A stretch of DNA of 64,000 nucleotides from Rhizobium esperanzae (GCF_002204185.1 NZ_MXPU01000004.1:186001-250000), one strand, 5' to 3'. Positions 35,987 through 45,066 are shown, counted from the stretch's first letter. Program-made: numbers and translations. The notes: a model not told the origin generated them from the letters alone.

Positions 35987-37246
35987 ATGAAGAAACTGCT
36001 TGGCGCCAGCGCGCTCGCGCTCGTTTGCATTGCGGCCTCCGCCGAGGCCGAAACCATCAATGTCCTCGTGGAAGGCGGCGGCGAAATGCTGCAGAAGGCA
36101 GCCGCAGAGAAGTTCACCGCCGAGACCGGCATCAAGGTAAACTTCACCGTCGTCCCCTATCAGGGCGTCTTCGACAAGTTTTCCGCCGAAATCGCTTCCG
36201 GTTCATCGGCCTTCGATGTGGTAACGATCGACGTCGTGTGGAACGCGAAATTCGCAAGCCATGTCGAAGACCTCGCGCCGCTCTTCACCGATGCGGTTCG
36301 CAAGGACCTGCCGCCTGCCTTACTTGCCGACGCGAAGATCGGTGACAAACTGATCGGCATGCCTGCCTGGGCCAATGCCGAAATTGTTTTTTTTCGCAAG
36401 GACCTCTTCGACAAGCCGGAGGAACAGAAAGCGTTCCAGGCAAAATATGGTTATCCCCTCGCCCCGCCGAAGACTTGGCAGCAATGGCGCGACATCGCAA
36501 CATTCTTCACCCGAGACACAGATGGTGACGGCAAGACCGACTTTTGGGGCACCGACACCATCGGCAGCTTCTCCGAAGAATGGATGGCGCATGTGCTTCA
36601 GGCGGGCTCGCCAGGAGTGGTCCTCGACAAGGATGGGAAGGTGATCATCGACAACGAAGCGCATAGGAAGGCGCTCGAATTCTACATCGCGCCACACTGC
36701 ACCGATCATTCCGTGCCCGAAAACGTGAACGAGATCGGCTGGGGCGAGGCTCAGAACCTGTTCTATCAAGGCAAGACGGCGATGATGAAATTCTGGGCGC
36801 ACGCCTACAAGATGACGCCCGCTGATTCCAAAGTCAGCGGAAAGGTCGGCGTCGTCCCGATGCTGGCCGGTGATGCCGGAATCGCGGCAATTCCGGGTCC
36901 TTGGTACAATGTCGTTCCGTCGACCTCCCAACACAAGGACGCGGCCAAGAAGTTCATAGCCTTCGCGATCGCCAACAATGCCCTCGGTATTGAAGCGCCG
37001 CTTGGATTGGCTGCGACGAACTCGGCCTATAACAGCTATGCCGGCAAGCCCGGCTATGAGCATTTCACGCCGCTGCTTGAGACGTTGAGTGCTCCTGCGA
37101 CGCAAGGCCGTCCGATGACCGAAAAATATCAGGAAATTGTCGACGAAGCGGTTCTTCCTGCCGTGCAGCAGGCCCTGACGTGCAAAGCGGATGTCGGCAA
37201 GGTCCTGACGGACGCCAAGGAAACGATCGAAGACATCCTCGACTAG
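35987..37246 (+). CDS. Periplasmic saccharide-binding protein (inferred ligand: difructose anhydride or fructan oligomer)
   Basis: The 419-aa product has a signal peptide (1-21, ending AEA) and is an extracellular solute-binding family 1 protein (INVLVEGGGEMLQKAAAEKF, TGIKVNFTVVPYQGVFDKFSAEI, AFDVVTIDVVWNAKFA). ATG 35987 follows GGGAGGAATTC. It is the first gene of the operon containing two permeases, an ATPase and a GH91 enzyme, so the ligand is probably a fructose disaccharide anhydride or short inulin. That ligand is an inference from the neighbours only. Confidence 0.92.
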   Translation: MKKLLGASALALVCIAASAEAETINVLVEGGGEMLQKAAAEKFTAETGIKVNFTVVPYQGVFDKFSAEIASGSSAFDVVTIDVVWNAKFASHVEDLAPLFTDAVRKDLPPALLADAKIGDKLIGMPAWANAEIVFFRKDLFDKPEEQKAFQAKYGYPLAPPKTWQQWRDIATFFTRDTDGDGKTDFWGTDTIGSFSEEWMAHVLQAGSPGVVLDKDGKVIIDNEAHRKALEFYIAPHCTDHSVPENVNEIGWGEAQNLFYQGKTAMMKFWAHAYKMTPADSKVSGKVGVVPMLAGDAGIAAIPGPWYNVVPSTSQHKDAAKKFIAFAIANNALGIEAPLGLAATNSAYNSYAGKPGYEHFTPLLETLSAPATQGRPMTEKYQEIVDEAVLPAVQQALTCKADVGKVLTDAKETIEDILD

Positions 37247-37256
37247 TCCCTCGGCG

Positions 37257-37283
37257 GCGAGGAGGACGGGTGGTCCTCCTCGC
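37257..37283 (+). promoter_or_regulatory. Intercistronic stem-loop after the binding-protein gene
   Basis: GCGAGGAGGAC, loop GGGTG and GTCCTCCTCGC form a perfect 11-bp stem in the 60 bp between binding protein and first permease. With no T-run it is more likely an mRNA stabiliser or partial attenuator that keeps binding protein in excess. Confidence 0.6.
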
Positions 37284-37306
37284 ATCATCAGCTTTCGGAG
37301 AGCGCC

Positions 37307-38188
37307 ATGTCGGGTGAAGACCGATTCGTGCTGTGCATGCTTGCGCCAGCCCTCGCCATCCTTGGCTTGCTGGTCGCATACCCGGTAGGGCTTCTGGTGT
37401 TCGACTCCTTTTTTAAGGTCGACACCATTACTCCCCACATACGAGAATGGATCGGGCTCAAGAACTATATCGACGCGCTAACCTCGAAGCGTGTCGCGGA
37501 AAGCGCGTTCAGAACAATCCAGTATTCGATCTTTGCGCTGTTCTTCGAATTTACCTTCGGCTTCTGCGCCGCTCTGCTGTTTTCGGCGCTCCCCGGTCAG
37601 TCGCGCTGGCACCGCACGATCTTCACGCTGCCATTGATGGTGCCGCCCATTGTCGCTGGCCTCTTGTGGCGCTTTCTCCTGGTCGGGAACATCGGCATCT
37701 TGAATTATGGGCTCGTCCATTTGGGCGTCATCAGCGATCCCGATGCGATTGCCTGGTTGTCCGACGAAGATATCGTCATCTATTCCGTGTCGTTTGCCGA
37801 TATTTGGCTGACGACATCCTTTGTCGCCCTCGTTTCCTATGCCGGATTGACAAACATTCCCAAAGACCTGCTGGAGGCGGCGCGGATCGACGGCGCGAAC
37901 GCATTCAAGCGCTTCTGGCATGTCACGCTGCCGCTGATGCGCCCGGTGATCGCCGTTGTCGTCATCGTGCGTGGGGTGGATGCCGCAAAGACCTTCGACC
38001 TCATCTGGATCCAGACGCAAGGTGGCCCCAACCACGCTTCTGAAGTGTTTTCGATGAACATCTATCAGCGCATGGTGCGCTTCGGCGATCTTGGCGAGGC
38101 CTCGGCCTCCGGCACGCTGTTTCTGATCGTCATGATGCTTCTGGCCGCCGCTGCCTATTGGAAGATTTGGAGGCCGGTCCATGCTTAG
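37307..38188 (+). CDS. ABC importer permease (MalF/UgpA type)
   Basis: The 293-aa inner-membrane protein has six helices and the EAA loop LLEAARIDGANAFKRFWHV. ATG 37307 follows GGAGAG. It overlaps the next permease gene by 8 bp. With that partner it forms the channel for the compound brought by the binding protein at 35987. Confidence 0.93.
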   Translation: MSGEDRFVLCMLAPALAILGLLVAYPVGLLVFDSFFKVDTITPHIREWIGLKNYIDALTSKRVAESAFRTIQYSIFALFFEFTFGFCAALLFSALPGQSRWHRTIFTLPLMVPPIVAGLLWRFLLVGNIGILNYGLVHLGVISDPDAIAWLSDEDIVIYSVSFADIWLTTSFVALVSYAGLTNIPKDLLEAARIDGANAFKRFWHVTLPLMRPVIAVVVIVRGVDAAKTFDLIWIQTQGGPNHASEVFSMNIYQRMVRFGDLGEASASGTLFLIVMMLLAAAAYWKIWRPVHA

Positions 38189-39017
38189 TGCGCGCCGCCT
38201 CAATCTCAACGGCATCGTGGTCAATGCCGCCGCGCTCGTCCTCGTCCTGTCCTATGCGCTGCCTTACGTCTATCTGCTCATGACGTCGATCAAGCCGGCA
38301 GCGGATGTCCAGCAGATTCCCCCGAGCTTCTTTCCCGCGGTGATCTCATTCGAGAATTTTCGCGATGTCCTGCAATCATCGACCCTGCCGCGGGCCTTCG
38401 CAAGCTCGCTGACGGTGGCGGTGCTGACAACCATCCTTTCCCTCGCTGTGGCGGTTCCCGCCGCTTATGTCGCGACCCACTACCGGCGCCGGATCACCAC
38501 CCTGTTCCTGCTTTTCGCGCTGGTCACGCGCATGGTGCCCTCGGTGTCGCTCGGCGTACCATTGTTCCAGCTTCTGAAGTCGCTCGGTCTGCTGGATACC
38601 GTTCCCGGTCTGGTGCTCGCCCACACATCAGCCGCGGTACCTCTTGCGCTTCTTCTCATGGCAGCCTTCTTCGAAGGCGTTCCGAAGGATCTGGAAGAGG
38701 CGGCGCGCATGGACGGCTGCACCCGTTTCCAGGCCTTTCTGAAGGTTATCCTTCCGATCATGACGGGCGGAATCGCCGTCACCGCGCTCTTTACCTTCAT
38801 CACGAGCTGGAACGAGTTCCTCTACGCACTGCTGCTGACGTCAGAGGCGACCAAAACGGCACCGATCGTCATTGCTGAATACAACTCAGTCTATGGCCTA
38901 GCCTGGGGAGCGATGACGGCGGCGGCGGTGCTCTATTCGCTGCCCGTCATCATCGTAACGCTCGCACTTCAAAAGCAGATCGTCGGCGGCCTGACTTTCG
39001 GCGCTGTAAAAGGATGA
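38181..39017 (+). CDS. ABC importer permease (MalG/UgpE type)
   Basis: The 278-aa protein has six helices, the EAA loop DLEEAARMDGCTRFQAF and the MalG-like end QIVGGLTFGAVKG. It overlaps the upstream permease gene and lies 13 bp before the ATPase gene. Confidence 0.93.
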   Translation: MLSARRLNLNGIVVNAAALVLVLSYALPYVYLLMTSIKPAADVQQIPPSFFPAVISFENFRDVLQSSTLPRAFASSLTVAVLTTILSLAVAVPAAYVATHYRRRITTLFLLFALVTRMVPSVSLGVPLFQLLKSLGLLDTVPGLVLAHTSAAVPLALLLMAAFFEGVPKDLEEAARMDGCTRFQAFLKVILPIMTGGIAVTALFTFITSWNEFLYALLLTSEATKTAPIVIAEYNSVYGLAWGAMTAAAVLYSLPVIIVTLALQKQIVGGLTFGAVKG

Positions 39018-39030
39018 GGGAGGCGGCGAT

Positions 39031-40173
39031 ATGGCCGGTATAGAACTACGCAACGTCAACAAGATCTACGGCAACAGCTTTCATGCGCTGCATGACCTGA
39101 GTTTCAACATCAGGGATGGTGAGTTCATGGTGTTTGTCGGTCCATCAGGTTGTGGGAAATCGACGGCGCTTCGGATGATCGCCGGCCTTGAGAGCATTTC
39201 GAGCGGCGAACTGAGGATCGGGGACAGGGTCGTCAACCATGTCGATCCCAAGGATCGCGACATCGCCATGGTCTTTCAATCCTACGCGCTGTACCCACAC
39301 AAGACCGTGCGCGAAAACATCGCCTTTCCCTTGCTGATGGCGGGGTTGCCGAAATCCGACATTGCCCGCCGCGTGGACGAGGCCGCGCGCATCCTCGAAC
39401 TGACGGCCCTGCTCGACCGCAAGCCGGCGCTGCTCTCGGGCGGCCAGCGTCAGCGCGTCGCCATGGGTCGGGCGATCGTCCGCCAGCCGTCGGCCTTCCT
39501 GATGGATGAACCGCTGTCCAATCTCGATGCAAAACTGCGTGTGCAGATGCGCGCCGAGATTGCCAGCCTCCAGAGAAAACTCAACGTCACCACGATCTAC
39601 GTCACTCACGATCAGGTCGAGGCAATGACGATGGGTGACCGTGTCGCTGTCATGAAAGGCGGTGTGCTGCAGCAAGTCGACACACCGCAAAACCTGTACA
39701 GTCGCCCTGACAACGTCTTTGTTGCTGCCTTTATCGGATCGCCATCGATGAACTTGTACGAGGCCGTTCTGAATGGAAGGACGGTGACCCTGGGCAGCAA
39801 CAGTTTCGAAATTCCCGACCGGGTTTTTGAATGCCGTCCCTCGCTCAACGGTGCGTCTCACCGTCAAATCCTCCTCGGCATCCGGCCGGAGCACATGAAC
39901 GACGCGGCAATCCGGCCTTCTTCGGCCGAGATCTCGGCCCCGGTCACTCTTGTTGAGGCGCTGGGTTCTGAATCCATGGTGCATCTGAATATCGATGCAC
40001 CTTGGGTGGATGCTGGCGACCCGGACGCCATCGCCGACATTGGCGACGAAAAAGCTGCGGTCGCCCGTTTTTCCCCAAAGAGCACAGTGCGAGCAGGTGA
40101 CATCGCGCGCATCGCTGTCGATGCCGAAGAACTTCACTTCTTTGACCCGGGCACCCGCACCAGCATCTGGTGA
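39031..40173 (+). CDS. ABC importer ATPase (MalK/UgpC type)
   Basis: The 380-aa protein has Walker [10 protein letters not shown] (37-45), signature [15 protein letters not shown], Walker [12 protein letters not shown] and [17 protein letters not shown]-terminal TOBE domain follows. GGGAGG precedes the start at a suitable distance. It is the fourth gene of the operon and the likely energiser of the importer at 35987-39017. Confidence 0.94.
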   Translation: MAGIELRNVNKIYGNSFHALHDLSFNIRDGEFMVFVGPSGCGKSTALRMIAGLESISSGELRIGDRVVNHVDPKDRDIAMVFQSYALYPHKTVRENIAFPLLMAGLPKSDIARRVDEAARILELTALLDRKPALLSGGQRQRVAMGRAIVRQPSAFLMDEPLSNLDAKLRVQMRAEIASLQRKLNVTTIYVTHDQVEAMTMGDRVAVMKGGVLQQVDTPQNLYSRPDNVFVAAFIGSPSMNLYEAVLNGRTVTLGSNSFEIPDRVFECRPSLNGASHRQILLGIRPEHMNDAAIRPSSAEISAPVTLVEALGSESMVHLNIDAPWVDAGDPDAIADIGDEKAAVARFSPKSTVRAGDIARIAVDAEELHFFDPGTRTSIW

Positions 40174-40226
40174 TGGCCCAGCCAAAAGAAACAAGATTAA
40201 CCCTCGCTGTCCGAGGAGACATGACA

Positions 40227-41588
40227 ATGCTCAGCGAAAATTGTTACGACGTCACCAAGTATCCACCAGGCAACCCTCGTGAGGATATTGGCGCCGTCAT
40301 CAACAACATCATTGCGGATATTAAGAACAGGCAAGCGGTGGCCGATGCCAATGACGGCGGAAAACCTGGATCGGTTATCTATATACCGCCGGGCAATTAT
40401 CGTCTTGTCACTCAAGTCGTTATAGACGTGAGCTATCTGAAAATCGTTGGCTCTGGGCATGGTTTTACGTCGTCGAGTATCCGCTTCAACACACCCGCAG
40501 GCGAGTTGGCCCACTGGCACGAGGTGTGGCCGGGCGGAAGTCGAATCCTTGTGGACACGTCTCCAGAGGCCGCAGACGGTGAGGCTGCCGGTGCCGCGTT
40601 TTATGTCAAGCGCAGCGGAAATCCTCGGATAAGCTCTGTGGAGTTTGCTGACTTTTGCATCGATGGCTTGCACTTCATCGATGATGGTTCGGGGCAAGAC
40701 GACGCAGAAAACACATACAGGAACGGCAAAACGGGAATCTATGTAGGCAGCGCCAATGACTCATTCCGAATAACCGGGATGGGCCTTATCTACCTGGAGC
40801 ATGGAGTTACTGTTCATGATGCAGATGCGCTCGCGATAGACAACAATTTCATCGCAGAGTGCGGCAACTGTATTGAACTGAAGGGTATGGGGCAGGCTTC
40901 AAGAATAGCAAATAATTTTGTCGGCGCCGGATATAGGGGACACTCAATTTACGCCGAGAATTACGCCGGCATTCTTGTATCCTCAAACAACGTATTTCCC
41001 CGAGGAGCGAGCAGTATCCATTTCTCCGGAGTGGTGCGTTCCTCCGTCACAGGAAACAGGTTCCATTCCTTTTATCCAGGGATGTTGGTTTTTGCAGCCA
41101 ACTGCTGCGAGAATCTGGTCTCCTCAAATCACTTTCTGCGAGATCGCGAGCCATGGACGCCGATGCAGAAGTACGACAATGGCCTGGATGATCTGTTCGG
41201 ACTTTTGCAAATTGACGGCAGCAACAATTCGCTGATCGCGAACCATATATCGGAGATAATAGACACCCGATATATTCGGCCTCCCGCAGTAAAGCCCGTC
41301 ATAATTAATGTAGTTTCCGGTATCGGCAACTACATATCCAGCAACCACATTGTGGCGGCAACCGAAATATCTCAAAAGGACAAGAGCGATGCGCCAAACA
41401 GCGCCTGCTTTTCAACACAGGTGAGCGCGTTGCTTTCAACCGGGAATTCGACATCGCTAGGCGTAACGACAGTGCTGGTGCAGAAGGAATCCGTACGAAA
41501 TACAGTCTTGGACTCCGGGAATGACGAACAAGTTGTGATGGACAGAACGGTAAATGCATTCAGAGGCACTCCGGTTCCTGGGCAATAG
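40227..41588 (+). CDS. GH91 difructose-anhydride enzyme (DFA hydrolase or inulin fructotransferase)
   Basis: I use ATG 40227, eight bases after AGGAG; earlier starts at 40173 (ATG) and 40170 (GTG) overlap or abut the ATPase end. The 453-aa protein is a right-handed beta-helix closely following inulin fructotransferases: DIGAVINNIIADIK, SVIYIPPGNYRL, VSYLKIVGSGHGF and NNFIAECGNCIEL. The two catalytic acids, as I recall Asp233 and Glu244 of the Bacillus enzyme, appear as Asp200 and Glu211 with the same 11-residue spacing. GH91 enzymes make DFA I or III from inulin outside the cell, or hydrolyse DFA III to inulobiose inside. No signal peptide is visible, and an importer precedes it, so I favour the hydrolase. 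Codon use is visibly less GC-rich than in the neighbours, suggesting later acquisition. Confidence 0.9.
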   Translation: MLSENCYDVTKYPPGNPREDIGAVINNIIADIKNRQAVADANDGGKPGSVIYIPPGNYRLVTQVVIDVSYLKIVGSGHGFTSSSIRFNTPAGELAHWHEVWPGGSRILVDTSPEAADGEAAGAAFYVKRSGNPRISSVEFADFCIDGLHFIDDGSGQDDAENTYRNGKTGIYVGSANDSFRITGMGLIYLEHGVTVHDADALAIDNNFIAECGNCIELKGMGQASRIANNFVGAGYRGHSIYAENYAGILVSSNNVFPRGASSIHFSGVVRSSVTGNRFHSFYPGMLVFAANCCENLVSSNHFLRDREPWTPMQKYDNGLDDLFGLLQIDGSNNSLIANHISEIIDTRYIRPPAVKPVIINVVSGIGNYISSNHIVAATEISQKDKSDAPNSACFSTQVSALLSTGNSTSLGVTTVLVQKESVRNTVLDSGNDEQVVMDRTVNAFRGTPVPGQ

Positions 41589-41699
41589 AACCCGCAGCCG
41601 CCAGGCCCCTCCCGCCGGTCGTGGGACCGCAGGTCCTCTTCCCGAGAATAACTTGGGCCAGTCTTCGGACCGGCCGTTCTTCACAGATTGCGTCTCCAA

Positions 41700-43361
41700 A
41701 TGGCTAAAGCGACTGTCTCTTTTGCTTCGGGCGAGCGTTTGGAATTCTGGGCGGCTGGCCCTGGGGCCGTCACCATTTCACAACATGACGAGACCCTCTG
41801 GCATGTGCCCGCTTTCGAAGCTCATCCATCGTACTATTCCTACCACCACCGCGAAGCCGGCAGCGTCGTCGTTGAATGGGATCGGTCGGAAGCATTCCTT
41901 TGGGCTTACTCCTACGATCCGGCAATTGTTGCGGAGGCCGGCATAAAGCTATGGGAATTCAGCACGGATGAAATTCTAATTCGCGCAGGAAAGGAAATTG
42001 ACACATGGCAGCGAAGCGATCCTCAGCGGCCTAGGATTCATTTTTCTCCTTGTCGCAACTGGATGAACGATCCCGTGGGTCTCTGCAGGATCGGCGATTG
42101 CTGGCACCTGTTTTATCAATTCCATCCATGCGGCGGCGACTGGGGGCCAATGCACTGGGGCCATGCTACCAGCCCTGACCTGATCACCTGGACACACATG
42201 CCGGTTTTTCTCCATCCGGAGCAGAACCTCTGGCGTCTCGGTGCAACCGGAGGCGCATTCTCCGGCAATGCATTTCAGGACAGGGATGGCAGCCTGATGT
42301 TCTTCTATACGGAACGCCTGCCTGCCTATGACCTTTTCAAAGGCTACCGAGAAATACAGAAGATTGCCCGGCCGGACCGGCGGATGATCAAGGCGGAAAG
42401 CATCTTGACCGTGCTTGAGCAGCGCCCCCAAGGAGTTGAGCACGATTTCCGCGATCCAAAGGTGTGGTGGGATGAAGCCTCCGGGGCTTATCGCATGGTG
42501 CTCGGCGCTTCTATTCACGGCGACCCGGCAGTCTTGCTCTATGCTTCGGAGGATCTGCTCGAGTGGAAATACCTGGGACCGCTGTACCGCGCCCCACCCT
42601 TCTTCCGCGAGCAGGGCGCCAGAGCAGTCGAATGCCCCGACTTTTTTCCCATCGACGGCAAATGGGTGCTGATCATGGGATTTGTGGGACACCTTGATCC
42701 TGACAGCGGGCGACACAACCTGCTCTATGGGCTTGTCGGAGATTTCGTCGATGATCGTTTCATTCCGCACTCCGATGCCCTGCAACTCCTCGATTTCGGC
42801 AGCGACTTTTATGCGATGCAGAGCTTCGCGACAGGTGGCAGGCAGATTGCCTTTGCGTGGCTCTTCAATTGGGAGTTCCGCAAGCCTGCCGGATCGCCGT
42901 ATTCCGGCGAGTTGTCCTTACCCCGCCAGCTATCGCTGGATGCGCGCAACAGGATATGTATGAGACCCGCTGACGAAGTGGAGGAGGCCCTTACTCATGC
43001 GCCTCTGTCTTCCGCAGAGCCCGGCAGTTATGTTCTGGACGAGGCGTCGATCGATATCCGGTTGAACGGGATGCTCGACGGAACAAGGATGACCGCGACC
43101 GAAGCTGGACAATTGTCATTTTCCATCGTGGTGGAAGATCAAAGTATCTCCGTGCAGCTCCCGCAAGACGACGGATCGATTCGTTACGCCGCGGTGATTG
43201 CCGATGCGACGGATCTGAGAGTCATCCACGACAAGGGCATCCTAGAGATTTTTGCTGACGGAGGAGCCGTCTGCGGCACGCGACGCAACTATGTCAACGT
43301 CAGACCGGACAAGCTTGTTATTCTGTCAAAGGCACATGTGAGCGCTTTCAGCGGGGAGTAA
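41700..43361 (+). CDS. GH32 beta-fructosidase (inferred inulobiose or fructan hydrolase)
   Basis: From ATG 41700 (MAKATVSFASGERLEFW) the product is 553 aa. A TTG 12 bp earlier is possible, and no clear ribosome site is present for either. The five-bladed propeller starts near residue 110. The nucleophile is Asp124 in NWMNDPVG, RDP is at 251-253, and the acid/base is Glu311 in VECPDFF. A C-terminal beta-sandwich follows. The first 105 residues form an extra N-terminal domain not usual in invertases. No signal peptide is visible, so it should cleave fructosyl bonds of imported sugars in the cytoplasm, probably the inulobiose released by GH91. It lies 111 bp after the GH91 gene. Confidence 0.9.
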   Translation: MAKATVSFASGERLEFWAAGPGAVTISQHDETLWHVPAFEAHPSYYSYHHREAGSVVVEWDRSEAFLWAYSYDPAIVAEAGIKLWEFSTDEILIRAGKEIDTWQRSDPQRPRIHFSPCRNWMNDPVGLCRIGDCWHLFYQFHPCGGDWGPMHWGHATSPDLITWTHMPVFLHPEQNLWRLGATGGAFSGNAFQDRDGSLMFFYTERLPAYDLFKGYREIQKIARPDRRMIKAESILTVLEQRPQGVEHDFRDPKVWWDEASGAYRMVLGASIHGDPAVLLYASEDLLEWKYLGPLYRAPPFFREQGARAVECPDFFPIDGKWVLIMGFVGHLDPDSGRHNLLYGLVGDFVDDRFIPHSDALQLLDFGSDFYAMQSFATGGRQIAFAWLFNWEFRKPAGSPYSGELSLPRQLSLDARNRICMRPADEVEEALTHAPLSSAEPGSYVLDEASIDIRLNGMLDGTRMTATEAGQLSFSIVVEDQSISVQLPQDDGSIRYAAVIADATDLRVIHDKGILEIFADGGAVCGTRRNYVNVRPDKLVILSKAHVSAFSGE

Positions 43362-43433
43362 TCGCATCGTGCTGAAGGCGCTCTAAGGCAGTGTATGTCG
43401 ATGCCGTAGCCGCGAAGTTACGCGCGTCGTTTC

Positions 43434-43841
43434 CTACCCCACCTCGAATTCCGGATCTGTGGGAACCTGCATGGCGAGAGCGAGATGATTTGTCTGCGCA
43501 GCAAGGCCGATGATCGTCAGGAGTTCGCCATGTTGGGCATCGGTCATGCCGCGCGCCCGGGCGGCTGCGGTGTGGGATTGAATGCAGTACTGGCAGGCAT
43601 TGGCCGTCGACACGGCGATGTAGATCATCTCCCGCGTCAACGGATCGATGGCGCCTTCGACCGTCATGACAGATTTGAGCGTCTCCCATACCCGCTTGAG
43701 ATTTGCGGGATCGTTTGCGAGAGCACGCCAGAAGTTGTTGATGAAATCGGTCTCGCGTGTCGCTCTGATATCATCAAACACGGCTTGCACGGCTGGAATG
43801 GCCGCAGCCTCTTGATCCGACAGAAGTTTCACTGTTGCCAT
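43434..43841 (-). CDS. AhpD-like carboxymuconolactone decarboxylase family protein
   Basis: The 135-aa all-helical protein carries the AhpD redox core C-x2-C-x3-H (Cys83, Cys86, His90 in CQYCIQSHT). Such proteins reduce peroxides or disulfides and rarely act as lactone decarboxylases. It is divergent from the TauD-type dioxygenase gene, with 295 bp between, and convergent with the GH32 gene. Confidence 0.88.
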   Translation of the reverse strand: MATVKLLSDQEAAAIPAVQAVFDDIRATRETDFINNFWRALANDPANLKRVWETLKSVMTVEGAIDPLTREMIYIAVSTANACQYCIQSHTAAARARGMTDAQHGELLTIIGLAAQTNHLALAMQVPTDPEFEVG

Positions 43842-44006
43842 CGAAAGTTCCTTTCCGGGCGCCGGTCTATGGGCTCATGCAAGTTGCGCGGCGATCCCCC
43901 GCTACGGCGGAAGATATGGAGAAACGACCGCGACCGCCAGCCTGCCCGCTAGGCCAAAGAATCGAAGCGACTGTTTCACGAAGCCGGGCAAAATTAGAAA
44001 TTATTG

Positions 44007-44023
44007 TCTACAGTTTTTGTAGA
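44007..44023. promoter_or_regulatory. Short palindrome in the dioxygenase upstream region
   Basis: TCTACA-GTTTT-TGTAGA is a perfect 6-bp inverted repeat in AT-rich DNA 114 bp before ATG 44137. It is a candidate operator for the dioxygenase gene or the divergent AhpD-like gene. The binding protein is not known. Confidence 0.4.
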
Positions 44024-44136
44024 TTATACTGTCCCATGGCCCTGTCGACTTCAGCGCTGAGATTGCGAACGCCCAATGGATGGTCCTTGGGCGCATATGA
44101 CCTGCCGACTTCTTCACCTATCAACAGGAGATTTCC

Positions 44137-45066
44137 ATGAGTAATCCGGTTCTCGTCAATCAGATCATTCCCGATTCCGATGTCGTCCCGCTGACCGGCC
44201 GCGTCGGAGCCGAAATAAGAGGTGTCCGCCTTGGCGGAGAGCTTTCGGATGCAACGGTTGCAGCCATCAACCAGCTTCTCCTGAAACACAAGGTCATCTT
44301 CTTCCGCGATCAGGGACATCTCGACGATTCCGAACAGGAAGCTTTCGCACGCCGCCTTGGTGATCTCGTGCCGCATCCGACCCAGGGACCGGTCTCCGGC
44401 ACGGCTTCGATCCTCAATCTCGACTCCAGCCGCGGCGGCGGCAGAGCGGACCAATGGCACACCGACGTCACCTTCGTCGATGCCTATCCGAAATTCTCAG
44501 TCCTGCGCGGCGTCGTCATCCCGGCGACCGGCGGTGACACGATCTGGTCGAACACCCATGCCGCCTATGAAAGCCTGCCGGCGCCGCTCAAATTACTGGC
44601 GGACAATCTGTGGGCCATTCACAGCAATGCCTATGACTATGCGGCCGTGCGTCCTCGCGCCACAGCCGAAGAGAAGAGGCATTTCGAGGAGGTTTTCACC
44701 TCAACGATCTACGAGACCGAGCATCCGGTCGTGCGCGTCCATCCGGAAACCGGCGAAAGATCGCTGCTGCTCGGCAACTTCGTTCAGCGCCTTGTCGGCC
44801 TGTCGAAGAGCGACTCCGTAAAACTCTGCGAGGTGTTCCAGTCCTACGTCACCGCCCCGGAAAATACCGTGCGCTGGCGCTGGCGGGCCGGAGATGTCGC
44901 GATCTGGGATAATCGCGCCACCCAACACTATGCCGTCAACGACTATGGCGACCAGCACCGGGTCGTGCGCCGCGCCACGGTTGACGGCGATGTTCCCGTC
45001 AGCATCGACGGCCGCCGCAGCATAACCCATGTCAAGGCCGCCAAGCCGCAAGCAAAGGCGGCGTGA
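44137..45066 (+). CDS. TauD/TfdA-family Fe(II)/2-oxoglutarate dioxygenase
   Basis: The 309-aa enzyme has the facial triad His108-x-Asp110 (QWHTDVTF) and His264 (ATQHYAVNDYG), with Arg275 in the following HRVVRR segment positioned for 2-oxoglutarate. It most resembles alkylsulfatase AtsK and taurine dioxygenase, which release sulfite or sulfate from organosulfur compounds for sulfur supply. No sulfonate importer is adjacent, so the substrate is open. It ends 46 bp from the convergent aspartase gene. Confidence 0.87.
   Translation: MSNPVLVNQIIPDSDVVPLTGRVGAEIRGVRLGGELSDATVAAINQLLLKHKVIFFRDQGHLDDSEQEAFARRLGDLVPHPTQGPVSGTASILNLDSSRGGGRADQWHTDVTFVDAYPKFSVLRGVVIPATGGDTIWSNTHAAYESLPAPLKLLADNLWAIHSNAYDYAAVRPRATAEEKRHFEEVFTSTIYETEHPVVRVHPETGERSLLLGNFVQRLVGLSKSDSVKLCEVFQSYVTAPENTVRWRWRAGDVAIWDNRATQHYAVNDYGDQHRVVRRATVDGDVPVSIDGRRSITHVKAAKPQAKAA

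Noticed and set aside
36320..37438. Leftward 372-codon open frame over the binding-protein gene
   Set aside because: It is antisense to a gene with a signal peptide and an operon position, and has no domain.
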